Shown here: positions 5,939 through 13,255 of the stretch, in pieces
How the letters are laid out: each line of letters opens with the position of its first letter
Numbering within the stretch: position 1 is the first letter of the stretch
Assembly: GCA_902767235.1 (NCBI GenBank)
Contig: CACXGR010000233.1
Span: 1 to 13,255 of the forward strand
DNA from: an uncultured Lachnospiraceae bacterium
GTDB taxonomy: Bacteria; Bacillota; Clostridia; Lachnospirales; Lachnospiraceae
Length of the DNA: 13,255 bases
Direction: 5' to 3'
Translations under genes and position numbers: made by a program
Notes under the pieces: generated by a model
What the model was told of the DNA's origin: nothing
The model's database searches: none
What the model saw: the letters and a program-made list of their open reading frames with translations, nothing else

Positions 5939-6997
5939 TTATGCGCCGACTCTCTCCACGATCCGTCTGTAGAGAGCCGGCGGGTCACAGAGGATCACTC
6001 TGCCGGAAAGTTCTTCAAAAGCATCCCCCATATCAGGGAATTCGATTCTGCTGCACCATAGCATCTGTCCGCGCAGTCCGTATTCATCCCTCAGCCTGCG
6101 GTTGACCGCCGGGTCTCCGTACTTGGGATCTCCCAGGATCGGATGTCCTATGGAAGAGAGGTGGCTCCGGATCTGGTGGGTCCTGCCCGTGATCAGCTCC
6201 ATCTCCAGAAGCGAGAAGCGCTCTCCGGTCTTCAGCGCGCGGTAAGTGGTTCTGGTATAGGCGCCTCTTTCCTGTCCGGCGCCGTCCTTTAGCGCCCGGC
6301 CGCCGCGAGGCGCCCGGACAAAACTGACCGTATTGGTCACCTTGTCTTTTTTCAGGTAGCCCTCGATCTCGCCGCTCTCTCGGACTGATCCCAGAACGGC
6401 TGCCTGATAATACTTGCGGACCGTTCTTTCCCGCAGCATCTTCGTCAGCATTCTTGCGCCCGCCAGCGTCTTGGCGCACAGAAGGATCCCGCCGGTGTTT
6501 CTGTCCAGCCGGCTGCACACGGAGGGGCGGAACTCCTTCACACAGGACATATCGGTCTTTCCCTCGTTTAAGAGATAGCCCACCAGCCACTCGTTCATGG
6601 ACCGGTCCGTATCCGAAGCTTTCTGTGACAAGATTCCCACCGGCTTTTTCACGGCGAGTATGTGTTCGTCTTCATACAGGATACCGGACCTGCCGATCCG
6701 GCCGTTCAGCTCTCTGTACGCCTCGAGGTACCCGTCTTCCTCATCCTTGTGTTCCCCAGGCGCCGCGCCGGCCGTTTTTCCGCCGAACTTTTCGTAGGTC
6801 TCGTCAGACAGAAAAAGCGTCACCAGATCACCTTCCTGAAGAAGCTCACTGCCGGACGCTTTTTTTCCATTGAGTGTGATATTCTTTTTTCTGAGCATTT
6901 TGTAGATAAAGGAGGACGGAGCGTCCGGAAGTTTGCGCTGCAGATATTTGTTGAAGCGCTGATCCCTCTCCGTCCTGTCCACTGTCAGTGTCTGCAT
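5939..6997 (-). CDS. RluA-family 23S rRNA pseudouridine synthase
   Basis: This enzyme turns specific uridines of rRNA (RluC/RluD type) into pseudouridine. The protein has 352 residues. An S4 RNA-binding domain covers about residues 13-63. The synthase domain begins near 105 and holds the catalytic Asp165 in RLDRNTGG (163-170), GRTHQIRSHL (271-280) and GHPILGDPKYG (284-294). The link between them (about 66-104) is long, charged and likely flexible. Which uridines it modifies cannot be told from sequence alone, so I give no symbol. AAAGGA lies before the ATG. The gene starts 12 bases after the membrane-protein gene upstream and ends 14 bases before recU, which suggests cotranscription. Confidence 0.92.
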   Translation of the reverse strand: MQTLTVDRTERDQRFNKYLQRKLPDAPSSFIYKMLRKKNITLNGKKASGSELLQEGDLVTLFLSDETYEKFGGKTAGAAPGEHKDEEDGYLEAYRELNGRIGRSGILYEDEHILAVKKPVGILSQKASDTDRSMNEWLVGYLLNEGKTDMSCVKEFRPSVCSRLDRNTGGILLCAKTLAGARMLTKMLRERTVRKYYQAAVLGSVRESGEIEGYLKKDKVTNTVSFVRAPRGGRALKDGAGQERGAYTRTTYRALKTGERFSLLEMELITGRTHQIRSHLSSIGHPILGDPKYGDPAVNRRLRDEYGLRGQMLWCSRIEFPDMGDAFEELSGRVILCDPPALYRRIVERVGA

Positions 6998-7009
6998 GCA
7001 AGTCCTTTC

Positions 7010-7642
7010 TCAGAGAGATATGGATTCCAGAAGATCCATCACTCCCTGCACGCTCTTGCGTTCCCGGCTGTCCTGCAGCTGATTGAGCTCGTCGAGCCGC
7101 TGCGTGTAGTTGTCAAGGCTCCGGAATATTTTGACCGTGTATCCCTTGAAGCCGTCGTTTTCCAGCATCGTGCGGATATGCATCTCGCCGGCCTTGGCGT
7201 CGCACTTGCTGTCCTCTGTAAAGGCGCAGACCGATTTTCCGGCGCACACAACGTGACTGATCGAAAAATTCTTGTCATAACTCGTCATAAAGAGGTCATA
7301 CCTGCCTGTCAGGCTGCCCACGTGGAGTGAAATGATCTCCATCGCTTTCTGCGAGCAGTATCCCGCCTTGCAGAACATGACCAGGTCTACGACGCATTTG
7401 CCGACGCCGATGCAGCTGAGCGCCGCGATGATCGTGAAGATATTCTTATTGGTCTTGAAATACCACTGTGCGCCGAAGTACATTCCCAGCACCGCTGCCA
7501 GGAGTACAACAGAGAGAAAAGCCAGCAGCTTTCTTCGTTTTCTTATATATCCGTACGTTCCTTTTTTGCCGATCATAGCGTGCTCCACACAATGAAACAA
7601 GGCATCTTCCCGCAGATCGAAAAGATGCCCATTGAATATCAT
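7010..7642 (-). CDS. Two-helix membrane protein of unknown function
   Basis: I do not recognise a named family. The 210-residue protein has two likely membrane helices (about 39-61 and 66-91), preceded by a basic stretch YIRKRRK (31-37) that suggests a cytoplasmic N-terminus, so a hairpin in the membrane. The region after 92 is soluble and would face the cytoplasm; it is mixed alpha/beta in look and has several cysteines (92, 96, 133, 139, 147). The start is uncertain: the ATG at 7642 has only a distant AGGA, whereas an in-frame ATG 22 codons later, at 7576, has GGAG with 6 bases between. It starts 6 bases after the coiled-coil gene and is likely cotranscribed with it. Confidence 0.7.
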   Translation of the reverse strand: MIFNGHLFDLREDALFHCVEHAMIGKKGTYGYIRKRRKLLAFLSVVLLAAVLGMYFGAQWYFKTNKNIFTIIAALSCIGVGKCVVDLVMFCKAGYCSQKAMEIISLHVGSLTGRYDLFMTSYDKNFSISHVVCAGKSVCAFTEDSKCDAKAGEMHIRTMLENDGFKGYTVKIFRSLDNYTQRLDELNQLQDSRERKSVQGVMDLLESISL

Positions 7643-7648
7643 CTCAGA

Positions 7649-8293
7649 TTAATCCTGAACCATATCCGTATTCACATATTCGGAGTCATCCTCTCCTTCT
7701 TCCTGTTCCTCCGTAACATCTTCCACTTCCTGCATCAGATCATCCTCTTCTGCATCCTGGGGAAGGAGCTCCATGCGGTTCTGATGGACCGTGTCGATGT
7801 AGTCGCTCATCTCCGCGTGGAAACCGGAATAGATGGAAGTGAGGTTGTTGCGCGCGCTGGTCGTGCTCTCCTCGATCCTGGCGAGCATTTCCTCCATGTA
7901 CTGAGCAGCGGAAGTCCTGTAAGAATTGGCCTCGCTGATCGCCTTGTCAAGAATATCCTGTCCCTGCTGGGTGGCCATGCGGACGATCTCCTGCGCCTGA
8001 GCATATGCCTGCTGCATGATCTCATGCTCGTTCACAAGCTCATTGGTATGAACGGTCGCCTCGTTGATCATTTCCTCCGCTTTTCTCTTGGCATCTTCCA
8101 GGATGGCGTCCTTATTGTTGATGATGCGCTGATAATGCTTGATCTCGTCAGGCGTCCTGGCTCTGAGCTCCTCAAGGAGCGCATCGAGTTCTTCCTTGTC
8201 GACGATGATATTGGTCTTGGAAAAAGTCTGATACCTGCAGGAATCGATATAATCCTCGATCTGATCGATCTGCTGCTCAATTTTGCTGCTCAT
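7649..8293 (-). CDS. Coiled-coil protein, DivIVA/SepIVA-like, acidic C-terminus
   Basis: This 214-residue soluble protein is mostly alpha-helical. Residues 26-50 form a short conserved-looking block (IIVDKEELDALLEELR), followed by a long heptad-rich helix (about 55-145) with Ala/Glu/Lys repeats like those of DivIVA or the F-type ATPase b subunit. The last 35 residues are strongly acidic. Such proteins are often labelled ATPase or V-type ATPase subunit by automatic transfer; no nucleotide-binding motif is seen. From memory, the arrangement resembles actinobacterial SepIVA, a cell-envelope and division factor whose gene can also lie near coaD; this is an inference. AAGGAGG lies 10 bases before the ATG. 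Confidence 0.75.
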   Translation of the reverse strand: MSSKIEQQIDQIEDYIDSCRYQTFSKTNIIVDKEELDALLEELRARTPDEIKHYQRIINNKDAILEDAKRKAEEMINEATVHTNELVNEHEIMQQAYAQAQEIVRMATQQGQDILDKAISEANSYRTSAAQYMEEMLARIEESTTSARNNLTSIYSGFHAEMSDYIDTVHQNRMELLPQDAEEDDLMQEVEDVTEEQEEGEDDSEYVNTDMVQD

Positions 8294-8317
8294 ATTCTCA
8301 AATCCTCCTTATTTGTG

Positions 8318-8367
8318 GCCTGATCTTTATTTTGCCTGATCCGGCTGTCCCGATCTGTCAGGGCAGC
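8318..8367 (-). other. Hairpin and short direct repeat in the coaD gap
   Basis: The 85-base gap between coaD and the coiled-coil gene holds an imperfect hairpin, GCTGCCCT (8367-8360) with GGGACAGC (8351-8344), one mismatch and an 8-base loop, followed by two copies of GATCAGGC (8341-8334 and 8325-8318), 16 bases apart. No T-run follows, so it is not an intrinsic terminator. It may be an mRNA processing or pausing site, or chance. Confidence 0.3.
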
Positions 8368-8378
8368 TGCAAAGCTTC

Positions 8379-8882
8379 TCAGGAATAGAACTCGGGATGC
8401 ATGACTCTCATCTTCCCGATCACTTCCTCTTCGATGCTCTTGGGGACGCACAGAGAGATATCTCCGCCGAAGGATGCGATCTCCTTTACGACAGAGGAAC
8501 TCAGATATGCGTATTCCATGCTGCTCGTGATAAAGATCGTGTCGAGCCAGCCGTCGGAGATCGTGCGGTTGGCGTGGGCGATCTGAAGTTCATACTCGAA
8601 ATCGGTGACTGCGCGCAGGCCGCGGACGGCGATGTGACAGTCGATCTCCTTCGCATAATCCATCAGAAGGCCGTAGTATGAATCCACTCGCACATTTGTA
8701 ATATTTTCCGACACTTTTCGTAACATTTTAACACGTTCATCCACAGAAAACAATGGAGTTTTCGCTTTATTGTCCAAAACGCAGACCGTCAGATCATCGA
8801 ACATTTCCGCCGCTCTTTTGATGATGTCGATATGGCCGTAGGTCACCGGGTCAAAGCTGCCCGGATAGATCGCATGCTTCAT
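8379..8882 (-). CDS. coaD: Phosphopantetheine adenylyltransferase
   Basis: CoaD transfers an AMP group from ATP to 4'-phosphopantetheine, the fourth step of coenzyme A synthesis, and acts as a cytoplasmic hexamer. The 167-residue protein carries the nucleotidyltransferase motif PGSFDPVTYGHIDI (7-20) with the TxGH core, AVRGLR (85-90), the DFEYELQIAHANR block (94-106) and YLSSSVVKE (126-134), the equivalent of ISSTxxRE. The ATG lies 6 bases after the rsmD stop; its ribosome binding site GGGAGGA is inside the last codons of rsmD, at a rather long 12-base spacing. The rsmD-coaD pair is common in Firmicutes and implies joint transcription. Confidence 0.97.
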   Translation of the reverse strand: MKHAIYPGSFDPVTYGHIDIIKRAAEMFDDLTVCVLDNKAKTPLFSVDERVKMLRKVSENITNVRVDSYYGLLMDYAKEIDCHIAVRGLRAVTDFEYELQIAHANRTISDGWLDTIFITSSMEYAYLSSSVVKEIASFGGDISLCVPKSIEEEVIGKMRVMHPEFYS

Positions 8883-8888
8883 ACTTTA

Positions 8889-9467
8889 TTATGTCCTCCC
8901 TGTTGTCTGTTCGCTCTTCATTTTCCTTCGGATAAACAGATGCCGGTTTGCTCTGTAGTCCTTTTCTCTTACGAGCTGCAGTCCGATCTGCGGCAGATAA
9001 GAGAAATCTGTATCCAAAGAGGATTCCACAATGATCAGCGTGTTGTCCGTGACATACTTCGCAGCCGCCAGCGCATTCAGAATATCGTGGACCGTCTGCG
9101 ACTCATAGGGCGGATCCACATAAACCAGGTCCGCTTCCTTCTCATGGATGTGGGAAAGAGCGCTGAGCACGTCCTGCTTGAGCAGCACTCCCTCGTCTTC
9201 AAAGTGTGTCGTGTGAAGATTCTTCTGTATGCACGCGCACGCTTCCCGTCCGTTCTCAACAAAATATACCCGCTTTGCCCCTCTGCTCAGCGCCTCAATG
9301 CCGATGGCACCGCTGCCTGCGCACAGATCCAGGAAAACGGATCCGGGCACATCCGCCTGGATGATATTGAACAGGGTCTCTTTGATGATGTCCTGGGTCG
9401 GTCTGGTGTTCAGACCGCCCGGCGCGACGAGCTTCAGTCTCCTGGCTGTGCCTGCTATTACTCTCAT
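8889..9467 (-). CDS. rsmD: 16S rRNA (guanine(966)-N2)-methyltransferase
   Basis: RsmD methylates G966 of 16S rRNA with S-adenosylmethionine during 30S assembly. The N-terminal MRVIAG, TRPTQD (21-26) and KETLFN (29-34) are family hallmarks. The SAM-binding motif I is LDLCAGSGAIG (46-56), followed by the acidic FVEN (69-72), and the N6/N2-methyltransferase motif DPPY is at 118-121. I chose the ATG at 9467, giving 192 residues; GAGG lies 5 bases upstream and family members start with MRVIAG. An in-frame GTG at 9473 would add two residues. It is followed by coaD. Confidence 0.95.
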   Translation of the reverse strand: MRVIAGTARRLKLVAPGGLNTRPTQDIIKETLFNIIQADVPGSVFLDLCAGSGAIGIEALSRGAKRVYFVENGREACACIQKNLHTTHFEDEGVLLKQDVLSALSHIHEKEADLVYVDPPYESQTVHDILNALAAAKYVTDNTLIIVESSLDTDFSYLPQIGLQLVREKDYRANRHLFIRRKMKSEQTTGRT

Positions 9468-9504
9468 TGTCACCTCTTTGTTCTTGTGTTAGCCATAAAT
9501 AAAG

Positions 9505-9531
9505 TGTATACAATCTTCCCGTTTTTGTCCA
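9505..9531 (-). promoter_or_regulatory. Weak candidate promoter for rsmD-coaD
   Basis: In the 64-base gap after parC, TGGACA (9531-9526) directly follows the parC TAA, and TATACA (9510-9505) lies 15 bases further. Each box is one mismatch from consensus but the spacing is short. Read-through from parC is an equally good explanation for rsmD transcription. A weak A/T-rich 7-bp inverted repeat (9540-9520) spans the parC stop and does not look like a terminator. Confidence 0.3.
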
Positions 9532-11841
9532 TTAAAAACGTTTTGTTCCCTTGCCGTTTCTCTGGGATGTCCGCATTTTGGACAGGTCGATCTCTGCATC
9601 TCTGTATTGAAGAGGTTCCGTCTCCTTCTCCCTGATTATGAGCGCTTTCTCGACCAGATCATCCTTGCCCAGCTTCATTCCCTGCATGCCGGCAGCTGTC
9701 TTCTTCATCTCGGAGATCTGCTCCAGCGGGAACTTGAGCACAAATCCGTTTCTGCTGATCAGGATCGCGTATTTCTGATCCGTGATGATCCCCGCATAAA
9801 TGAGCTTGTCGCCCTCTCCCAGCTTGGTGGCGTTCACGGTCTTAAGGCGGGTCTCAAACTCTCCTCCGCTGACTATTTTGACCAATCCGTTCTCTGTCAC
9901 GAACAGTAAGCGGTACAGATTCAGATCAGACTGGCTGCATGCCAGGATGATCTCCTCTCTGGAGGAATCGTAATTGCCGATATTGTCGATGGGGATGCCC
10001 TTATCTCTGAGTTTTCCCATGGGAAGATCGGAGACTTTTACTGTATGCAGCACGCCTTCCTGCGTAAAGAGGCAGATCCTTCCGCTGCTGCGGCAGGTAA
10101 AGTAATACTTGTAGGACGACTCCACCGCTTCCTTGTTCCTGGTATAGACAGACGTCTCCATTGTCTTGGCGTATCCGAACCGGTCCATGGCAAAGATGAG
10201 ATCCCTGTCCTCGTCGTCCTCCTTGATGACGATCTGGGCAGCATCCGCCTGTATGATCCCGGTGCGCCTTGGCCGCTCATACTTATCCCGGAGCGCCGTC
10301 AGCTCGGCGCGGAGCACTCTTGTCATGGAATCGCGCTCCTCCAGGATGTCTTCGTAGCGGTAAATGTTCGCAACGGTCTCTTCGTGGTCCTTTAAGAGCG
10401 CTTCGATCTCCAGACCGATCAGTTTATAGAGACGCATATCCAGGATCGCATCGGCCTGGGCCTCCGTAAATGCCAGCTGAGTCGCCATGATCTCGGATTC
10501 CTCGGAGCGGAAGGTGATCCCGCCCGTCTCGCCGTTTACCAGGCAGTTCTTGACGGTCTTGCGGTCTTTGGCGCCGCGAAGGATCTCAATGATCAGGTCG
10601 ATCACATTCACCGCCTTGATCAGGCCTTCCTGTATCTCTCTCTTTTTCCGTTCCTTCTCCAGAAGGTTCTCGTACTTGCGGGTCGTCGTCTGGTAGAGGA
10701 AGTCGTTGTTTGCTTTGAGTATTTCCCTAAGGCCCAGGGTCTCGGGACGGCCGTCATGGATGGCCAGCATGTTGACGCCGAAAGTGTCCTCCAGCCTTGT
10801 CTTCTTATAGAGGAGGTTCTTGAAATTTTCCACGTCCGCATCTTTGCGAAGCTCGATGACGATGCGGATCCCTTCCTTGTCGGACTGGTTTGTGATATCG
10901 ATGATGTCGGACGTGATCTTCTTTTCGGAGAGCGCCGCGACATCCGACAGGAATTTGCCGATGCCGGAGCCGATCATGGTATAGGGGATCTCCGTGACGA
11001 CCAGATTGATATGACCTGCCCTGCCTTTTTCCACCTCTGTGCGGCCTCTGAGCCTGATCTTTCCGGCTCCCGTCTCATAGATCCCGGGCAGGTCATCCCT
11101 GTTGACGACGATGCCGCCCGTCGGAAAATCAGGCCCTTTGACATAGCGCATGAGATCGGTGCTGGTAAGCTCCGGGTTTTCCATGAGCGCGATCTGGGCG
11201 TCGATCACTTCCGCCAGGTTGTGCGGCGGCGTGCTGGTGGCCATGCCTACGGCGATGCCCTCGGAACCGTTGATCAGAAAATTCGGTATTTTGACCGGAA
11301 GGACCGACGGCTCCTTCTCGTTCTCGTCAAAGTTGGGGATAAAGTCCACCACGTCCTTGTCCAGGTCCGCCAGAAAGGCCTCCTGGGTGACTTCCTGAAG
11401 CCTTGCCTCGGTATATCGCATGGCAGCGGCTCCGTCTCCCTCGATATTGCCGAAGTTCCCGTGTCCGTTAATAAGAGGCAGTCCCTTCTTGAAATCCTGC
11501 GCCATGACGACCAGTGCGTCGTAGATCGAGCTGTCGCCGTGGGGATGATATTTACCCATCGTATCGCCCACGATACGGGCACTCTTTCTGAAGGGCTTAT
11601 CGTAGCGGATCCCCAGCTCGTGCATATCGTAGAGCGTTCTTCTCTGCACGGGCTTTAACCCGTCTCTGACATCGGGCAGCGCTCTGGCGACAATGACGCT
11701 CATCGCGTAATCAATATAAGATTTCTGCATCAGCTCGGAGTATTCCGTCTTCAGGATCTGCTCCCGGGGAGTCTGCGCAAATGTGTCCTCCGCAGGCTTT
11801 TTTCCTTTTCTGCTGTTCCTGTTCTGATCGTCTTTAGGCAT
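9532..11841 (-). CDS. parC: Type IIA topoisomerase subunit A, ParC-like
   Basis: The A subunit cuts and rejoins DNA; with the ParE-type partner encoded just upstream it would form topoisomerase IV, which unlinks daughter chromosomes. The 769-residue protein has the winged-helix region with the catalytic Tyr143 in AAMRYTEARL and the quinolone-contact stretch HPHGDSSIYDALVVMAQ (99-115). Ser104 and Asp108, at the positions of Ser83 and Asp87 of E. coli GyrA, are the susceptible-type residues. The C-terminal beta-pinwheel is present (about 545-745), but I find no GyrA box (QRRGGKG) where it should lie, near YTRNKEAVESS; this and the location away from dnaA-recF favour ParC over GyrA. The name is an inference; the family is certain. 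The first 25 residues are charged and probably disordered. Confidence 0.85.
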   Translation of the reverse strand: MPKDDQNRNSRKGKKPAEDTFAQTPREQILKTEYSELMQKSYIDYAMSVIVARALPDVRDGLKPVQRRTLYDMHELGIRYDKPFRKSARIVGDTMGKYHPHGDSSIYDALVVMAQDFKKGLPLINGHGNFGNIEGDGAAAMRYTEARLQEVTQEAFLADLDKDVVDFIPNFDENEKEPSVLPVKIPNFLINGSEGIAVGMATSTPPHNLAEVIDAQIALMENPELTSTDLMRYVKGPDFPTGGIVVNRDDLPGIYETGAGKIRLRGRTEVEKGRAGHINLVVTEIPYTMIGSGIGKFLSDVAALSEKKITSDIIDITNQSDKEGIRIVIELRKDADVENFKNLLYKKTRLEDTFGVNMLAIHDGRPETLGLREILKANNDFLYQTTTRKYENLLEKERKKREIQEGLIKAVNVIDLIIEILRGAKDRKTVKNCLVNGETGGITFRSEESEIMATQLAFTEAQADAILDMRLYKLIGLEIEALLKDHEETVANIYRYEDILEERDSMTRVLRAELTALRDKYERPRRTGIIQADAAQIVIKEDDEDRDLIFAMDRFGYAKTMETSVYTRNKEAVESSYKYYFTCRSSGRICLFTQEGVLHTVKVSDLPMGKLRDKGIPIDNIGNYDSSREEIILACSQSDLNLYRLLFVTENGLVKIVSGGEFETRLKTVNATKLGEGDKLIYAGIITDQKYAILISRNGFVLKFPLEQISEMKKTAAGMQGMKLGKDDLVEKALIIREKETEPLQYRDAEIDLSKMRTSQRNGKGTKRF

Positions 11842-11902
11842 ATATATTCTCGTTTCTCCGTTTTTGTAGATTTAGACCGGCGCCGTCTCTCTGAAGCTTC
11901 TC

Positions 11903-13255
11903 TCAGACGTCGAGCTCCGCATCCGCTGCGTGATCGTGGATGAAGCTCTTTCTGGGCGGCACTTCGCTTCCCATCAGCAGCTCCGTGATCTCGGAGGCAT
12001 GGATGGCGTCCTCGATCTGCACCTGGCGCATGTAGCGTCTCTTCGGGTCGAGGGTCGTCTCCCAGAGCTGCTCGGGATCCATCTCTCCCAGTCCCTTGTA
12101 CCGCTGCAGCGTGAAGTCGCCGCTGTGTGTCTTTCTGTATTTGGTCAGCGCATAGTCATCGTAGAGGTACTCTCCCTCTCCGCCGCGCTTGGGCACCACT
12201 TTGTAGAGCGGCGGCATGGCGACATAGACATGTCCCTCATAGATCAGCTCCGGCATAAAGCGGTAAAACAGCGTCAGCAGCAGCGTAGATATGTGCGCGC
12301 CGTCGACATCGGCATCCGCCATGATCACGATCTTGTCGTAGCGGAGCTTCGTGATGTCGAAGTCATTGCCGTACCCCTCCGAAAAGCCGCAGCCGAAGGC
12401 ATTGATCATCGTCTTGATCTCCGCATTGGCAAGGATCTTATCAATACTAGCCTTCTCCACATTGAGGATCTTGCCTCTTATAGGAAGGATCGCCTGGTAC
12501 ATCCTGTCCCTGGCCATCTTGGCGCTGCCGCCCGCCGAATCGCCCTCGACGATGAAGATCTCGCACCGGGAGGCATCCCTGCTGGTGCAGTTGGCCAGCT
12601 TTCCGTTGGAGTCAAAGGAAAACTTCTGCTTGACCAGCATGTTGGTCTTGGCCTTTTCCTCGGTCTTGCGGATCTTCGCTGCTTTTTCGGCACAGCCGAT
12701 CACATTTTTCAGAGTCTCCAGATTTCTGTCAAAATAGCGCACGATCTCGTCGCTCGTCACCTGGGACACTGCCTTGGCCGCATCCTGGTTGTCCAGCTTG
12801 GTCTTGGTCTGGCCCTCGAATCGGGGATCCGGGTGTTTGATGGAGATGACGGCCGTCATGCCGTTTCGGATGTCCGCGCCGGTAAAGTTCTGGTCCTTTT
12901 CTTTGAGGATGTTCATCTGCCGCGCATAGGTGTTGATCACCTGCGTGAAAACCGTCTTAAACCCCGTCAGATGCGTGCCGCCCTCGGCATTGTAGATGTT
13001 GTTGCAGAATCCCAGCACGTTTTCATGGAATTCATTTACGAACTGGAAAGCGGCCTCCACGGTGATCCGGTCGCTCTCGCCCTTGAAGTAGACGATATCC
13101 GTGACCGCCTCCTTGCTCTTGTTGAGCGCGCGAATAAACCCGACAATGCCGTCGGGCTCGTGGAATGTGATCTCTTCTTCGGGATCCTTTCTGCGGTCCG
13201 TGTAGAGGATCGTGAGTTCCGGGTTGAGGTAGGCCGTCTCGTGCATGCGGCTCTT
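11903..13255 (-). CDS. parE: Type IIA topoisomerase subunit B, ParE-like, 5' part missing
   Basis: The frame is open to the window edge (KSRMHETAYLNPELTI), so the ATPase domain and the true start lie outside; the first internal Met is at 13246. Some 450 residues remain of an expected 630-650. Counting from that Met, they hold the end of the transducer domain and the TOPRIM domain: EGDSAGGSA (234-242, catalytic Glu234) and DADVD (311-315), the magnesium-binding aspartates, then QRYKGLGEMDPEQLWETTLD and the C-terminal VPPRKSFI. The usual LPGKLADC before EGDSAGG reads SNGKLANC, a variant I associate with clostridial ParE. It ends 61 bases before parC, in the usual parE-parC order. Confidence 0.88.
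   Translation of the reverse strand, partial: KSRMHETAYLNPELTILYTDRRKDPEEEITFHEPDGIVGFIRALNKSKEAVTDIVYFKGESDRITVEAAFQFVNEFHENVLGFCNNIYNAEGGTHLTGFKTVFTQVINTYARQMNILKEKDQNFTGADIRNGMTAVISIKHPDPRFEGQTKTKLDNQDAAKAVSQVTSDEIVRYFDRNLETLKNVIGCAEKAAKIRKTEEKAKTNMLVKQKFSFDSNGKLANCTSRDASRCEIFIVEGDSAGGSAKMARDRMYQAILPIRGKILNVEKASIDKILANAEIKTMINAFGCGFSEGYGNDFDITKLRYDKIVIMADADVDGAHISTLLLTLFYRFMPELIYEGHVYVAMPPLYKVVPKRGGEGEYLYDDYALTKYRKTHSGDFTLQRYKGLGEMDPEQLWETTLDPKRRYMRQVQIEDAIHASEITELLMGSEVPPRKSFIHDHAADAELDV

Noticed and set aside
9520..9540. Inverted repeat CGTTTTT/AAAAACG over the parC stop as a terminator
   Set aside because: The stem is mostly A/T, overlaps the last codons of parC and is not followed by a T-run.
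9532..13255. gyrB-gyrA near the replication origin
   Set aside because: No dnaA, dnaN or recF is present, the A subunit lacks a GyrA box, and the neighbours are rsmD and coaD. ParE-ParC is the better reading.
1..13255. Hidden mobile, defence or biosynthetic system
   Set aside because: Every gene except two is a recognised housekeeping gene in close co-directional order, with no integrase, transposase, toxin-antitoxin or phage signature and no array of repeats.

Overview
This 13.3-kb window looks like ordinary core chromosome of a clostridial Firmicute, most likely a Lachnospiraceae-type organism. The reasons are the strong AAGGAGG-type ribosome binding sites, a short-form HisG paired with HisZ, a RecU-type resolvase, a ParE/ParC-type topoisomerase pair, and a moderate G+C content judged by eye. 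All thirteen protein genes lie on the minus strand, so transcription runs from high to low coordinates. No mobile element, CRISPR array, tRNA, rRNA or prophage gene is visible. No gap between genes exceeds about 160 bases.

Layout in the direction of transcription. (1) 13255-9532: the C-terminal two thirds of a type IIA topoisomerase B subunit (parE-like, cut by the window edge), then its A subunit (parC-like, without a recognisable GyrA box). (2) 9467-7010: rsmD (16S rRNA m2G966 methyltransferase), coaD (phosphopantetheine adenylyltransferase), a coiled-coil protein with an acidic tail that resembles the DivIVA/SepIVA type, and a two-helix membrane protein of unknown function. (3) 6997-5379: an RluA-family pseudouridine synthase with an S4 domain, and a RecU-type Holliday junction resolvase. 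(4) 5377-200: a histidine biosynthesis operon, hisZ-hisG-hisD-hisB-hisIE, behind a near-consensus sigma-A promoter and an 18-bp palindrome at about +8 to +26. (5) 203-1: a second promoter, a structured leader and the first 14 codons of rplU (ribosomal protein L21).

The his genes cover the first steps (HisZ-HisG, then HisE and HisI) and later ones (HisB, HisD). hisH, hisA, hisF and hisC are absent here and must lie elsewhere if the pathway is complete. The most unusual item is the last his gene. Its HisI-HisE part is preceded by about 220 residues of a HisA/HisF-like barrel in which both catalytic aspartates appear to be replaced. Other points worth a second look are the his palindrome, which has the layout of a TrpR-family operator, the rplU leader, and the pair of uncharacterised genes downstream of coaD. 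I see no new defence or mobile system in this window.
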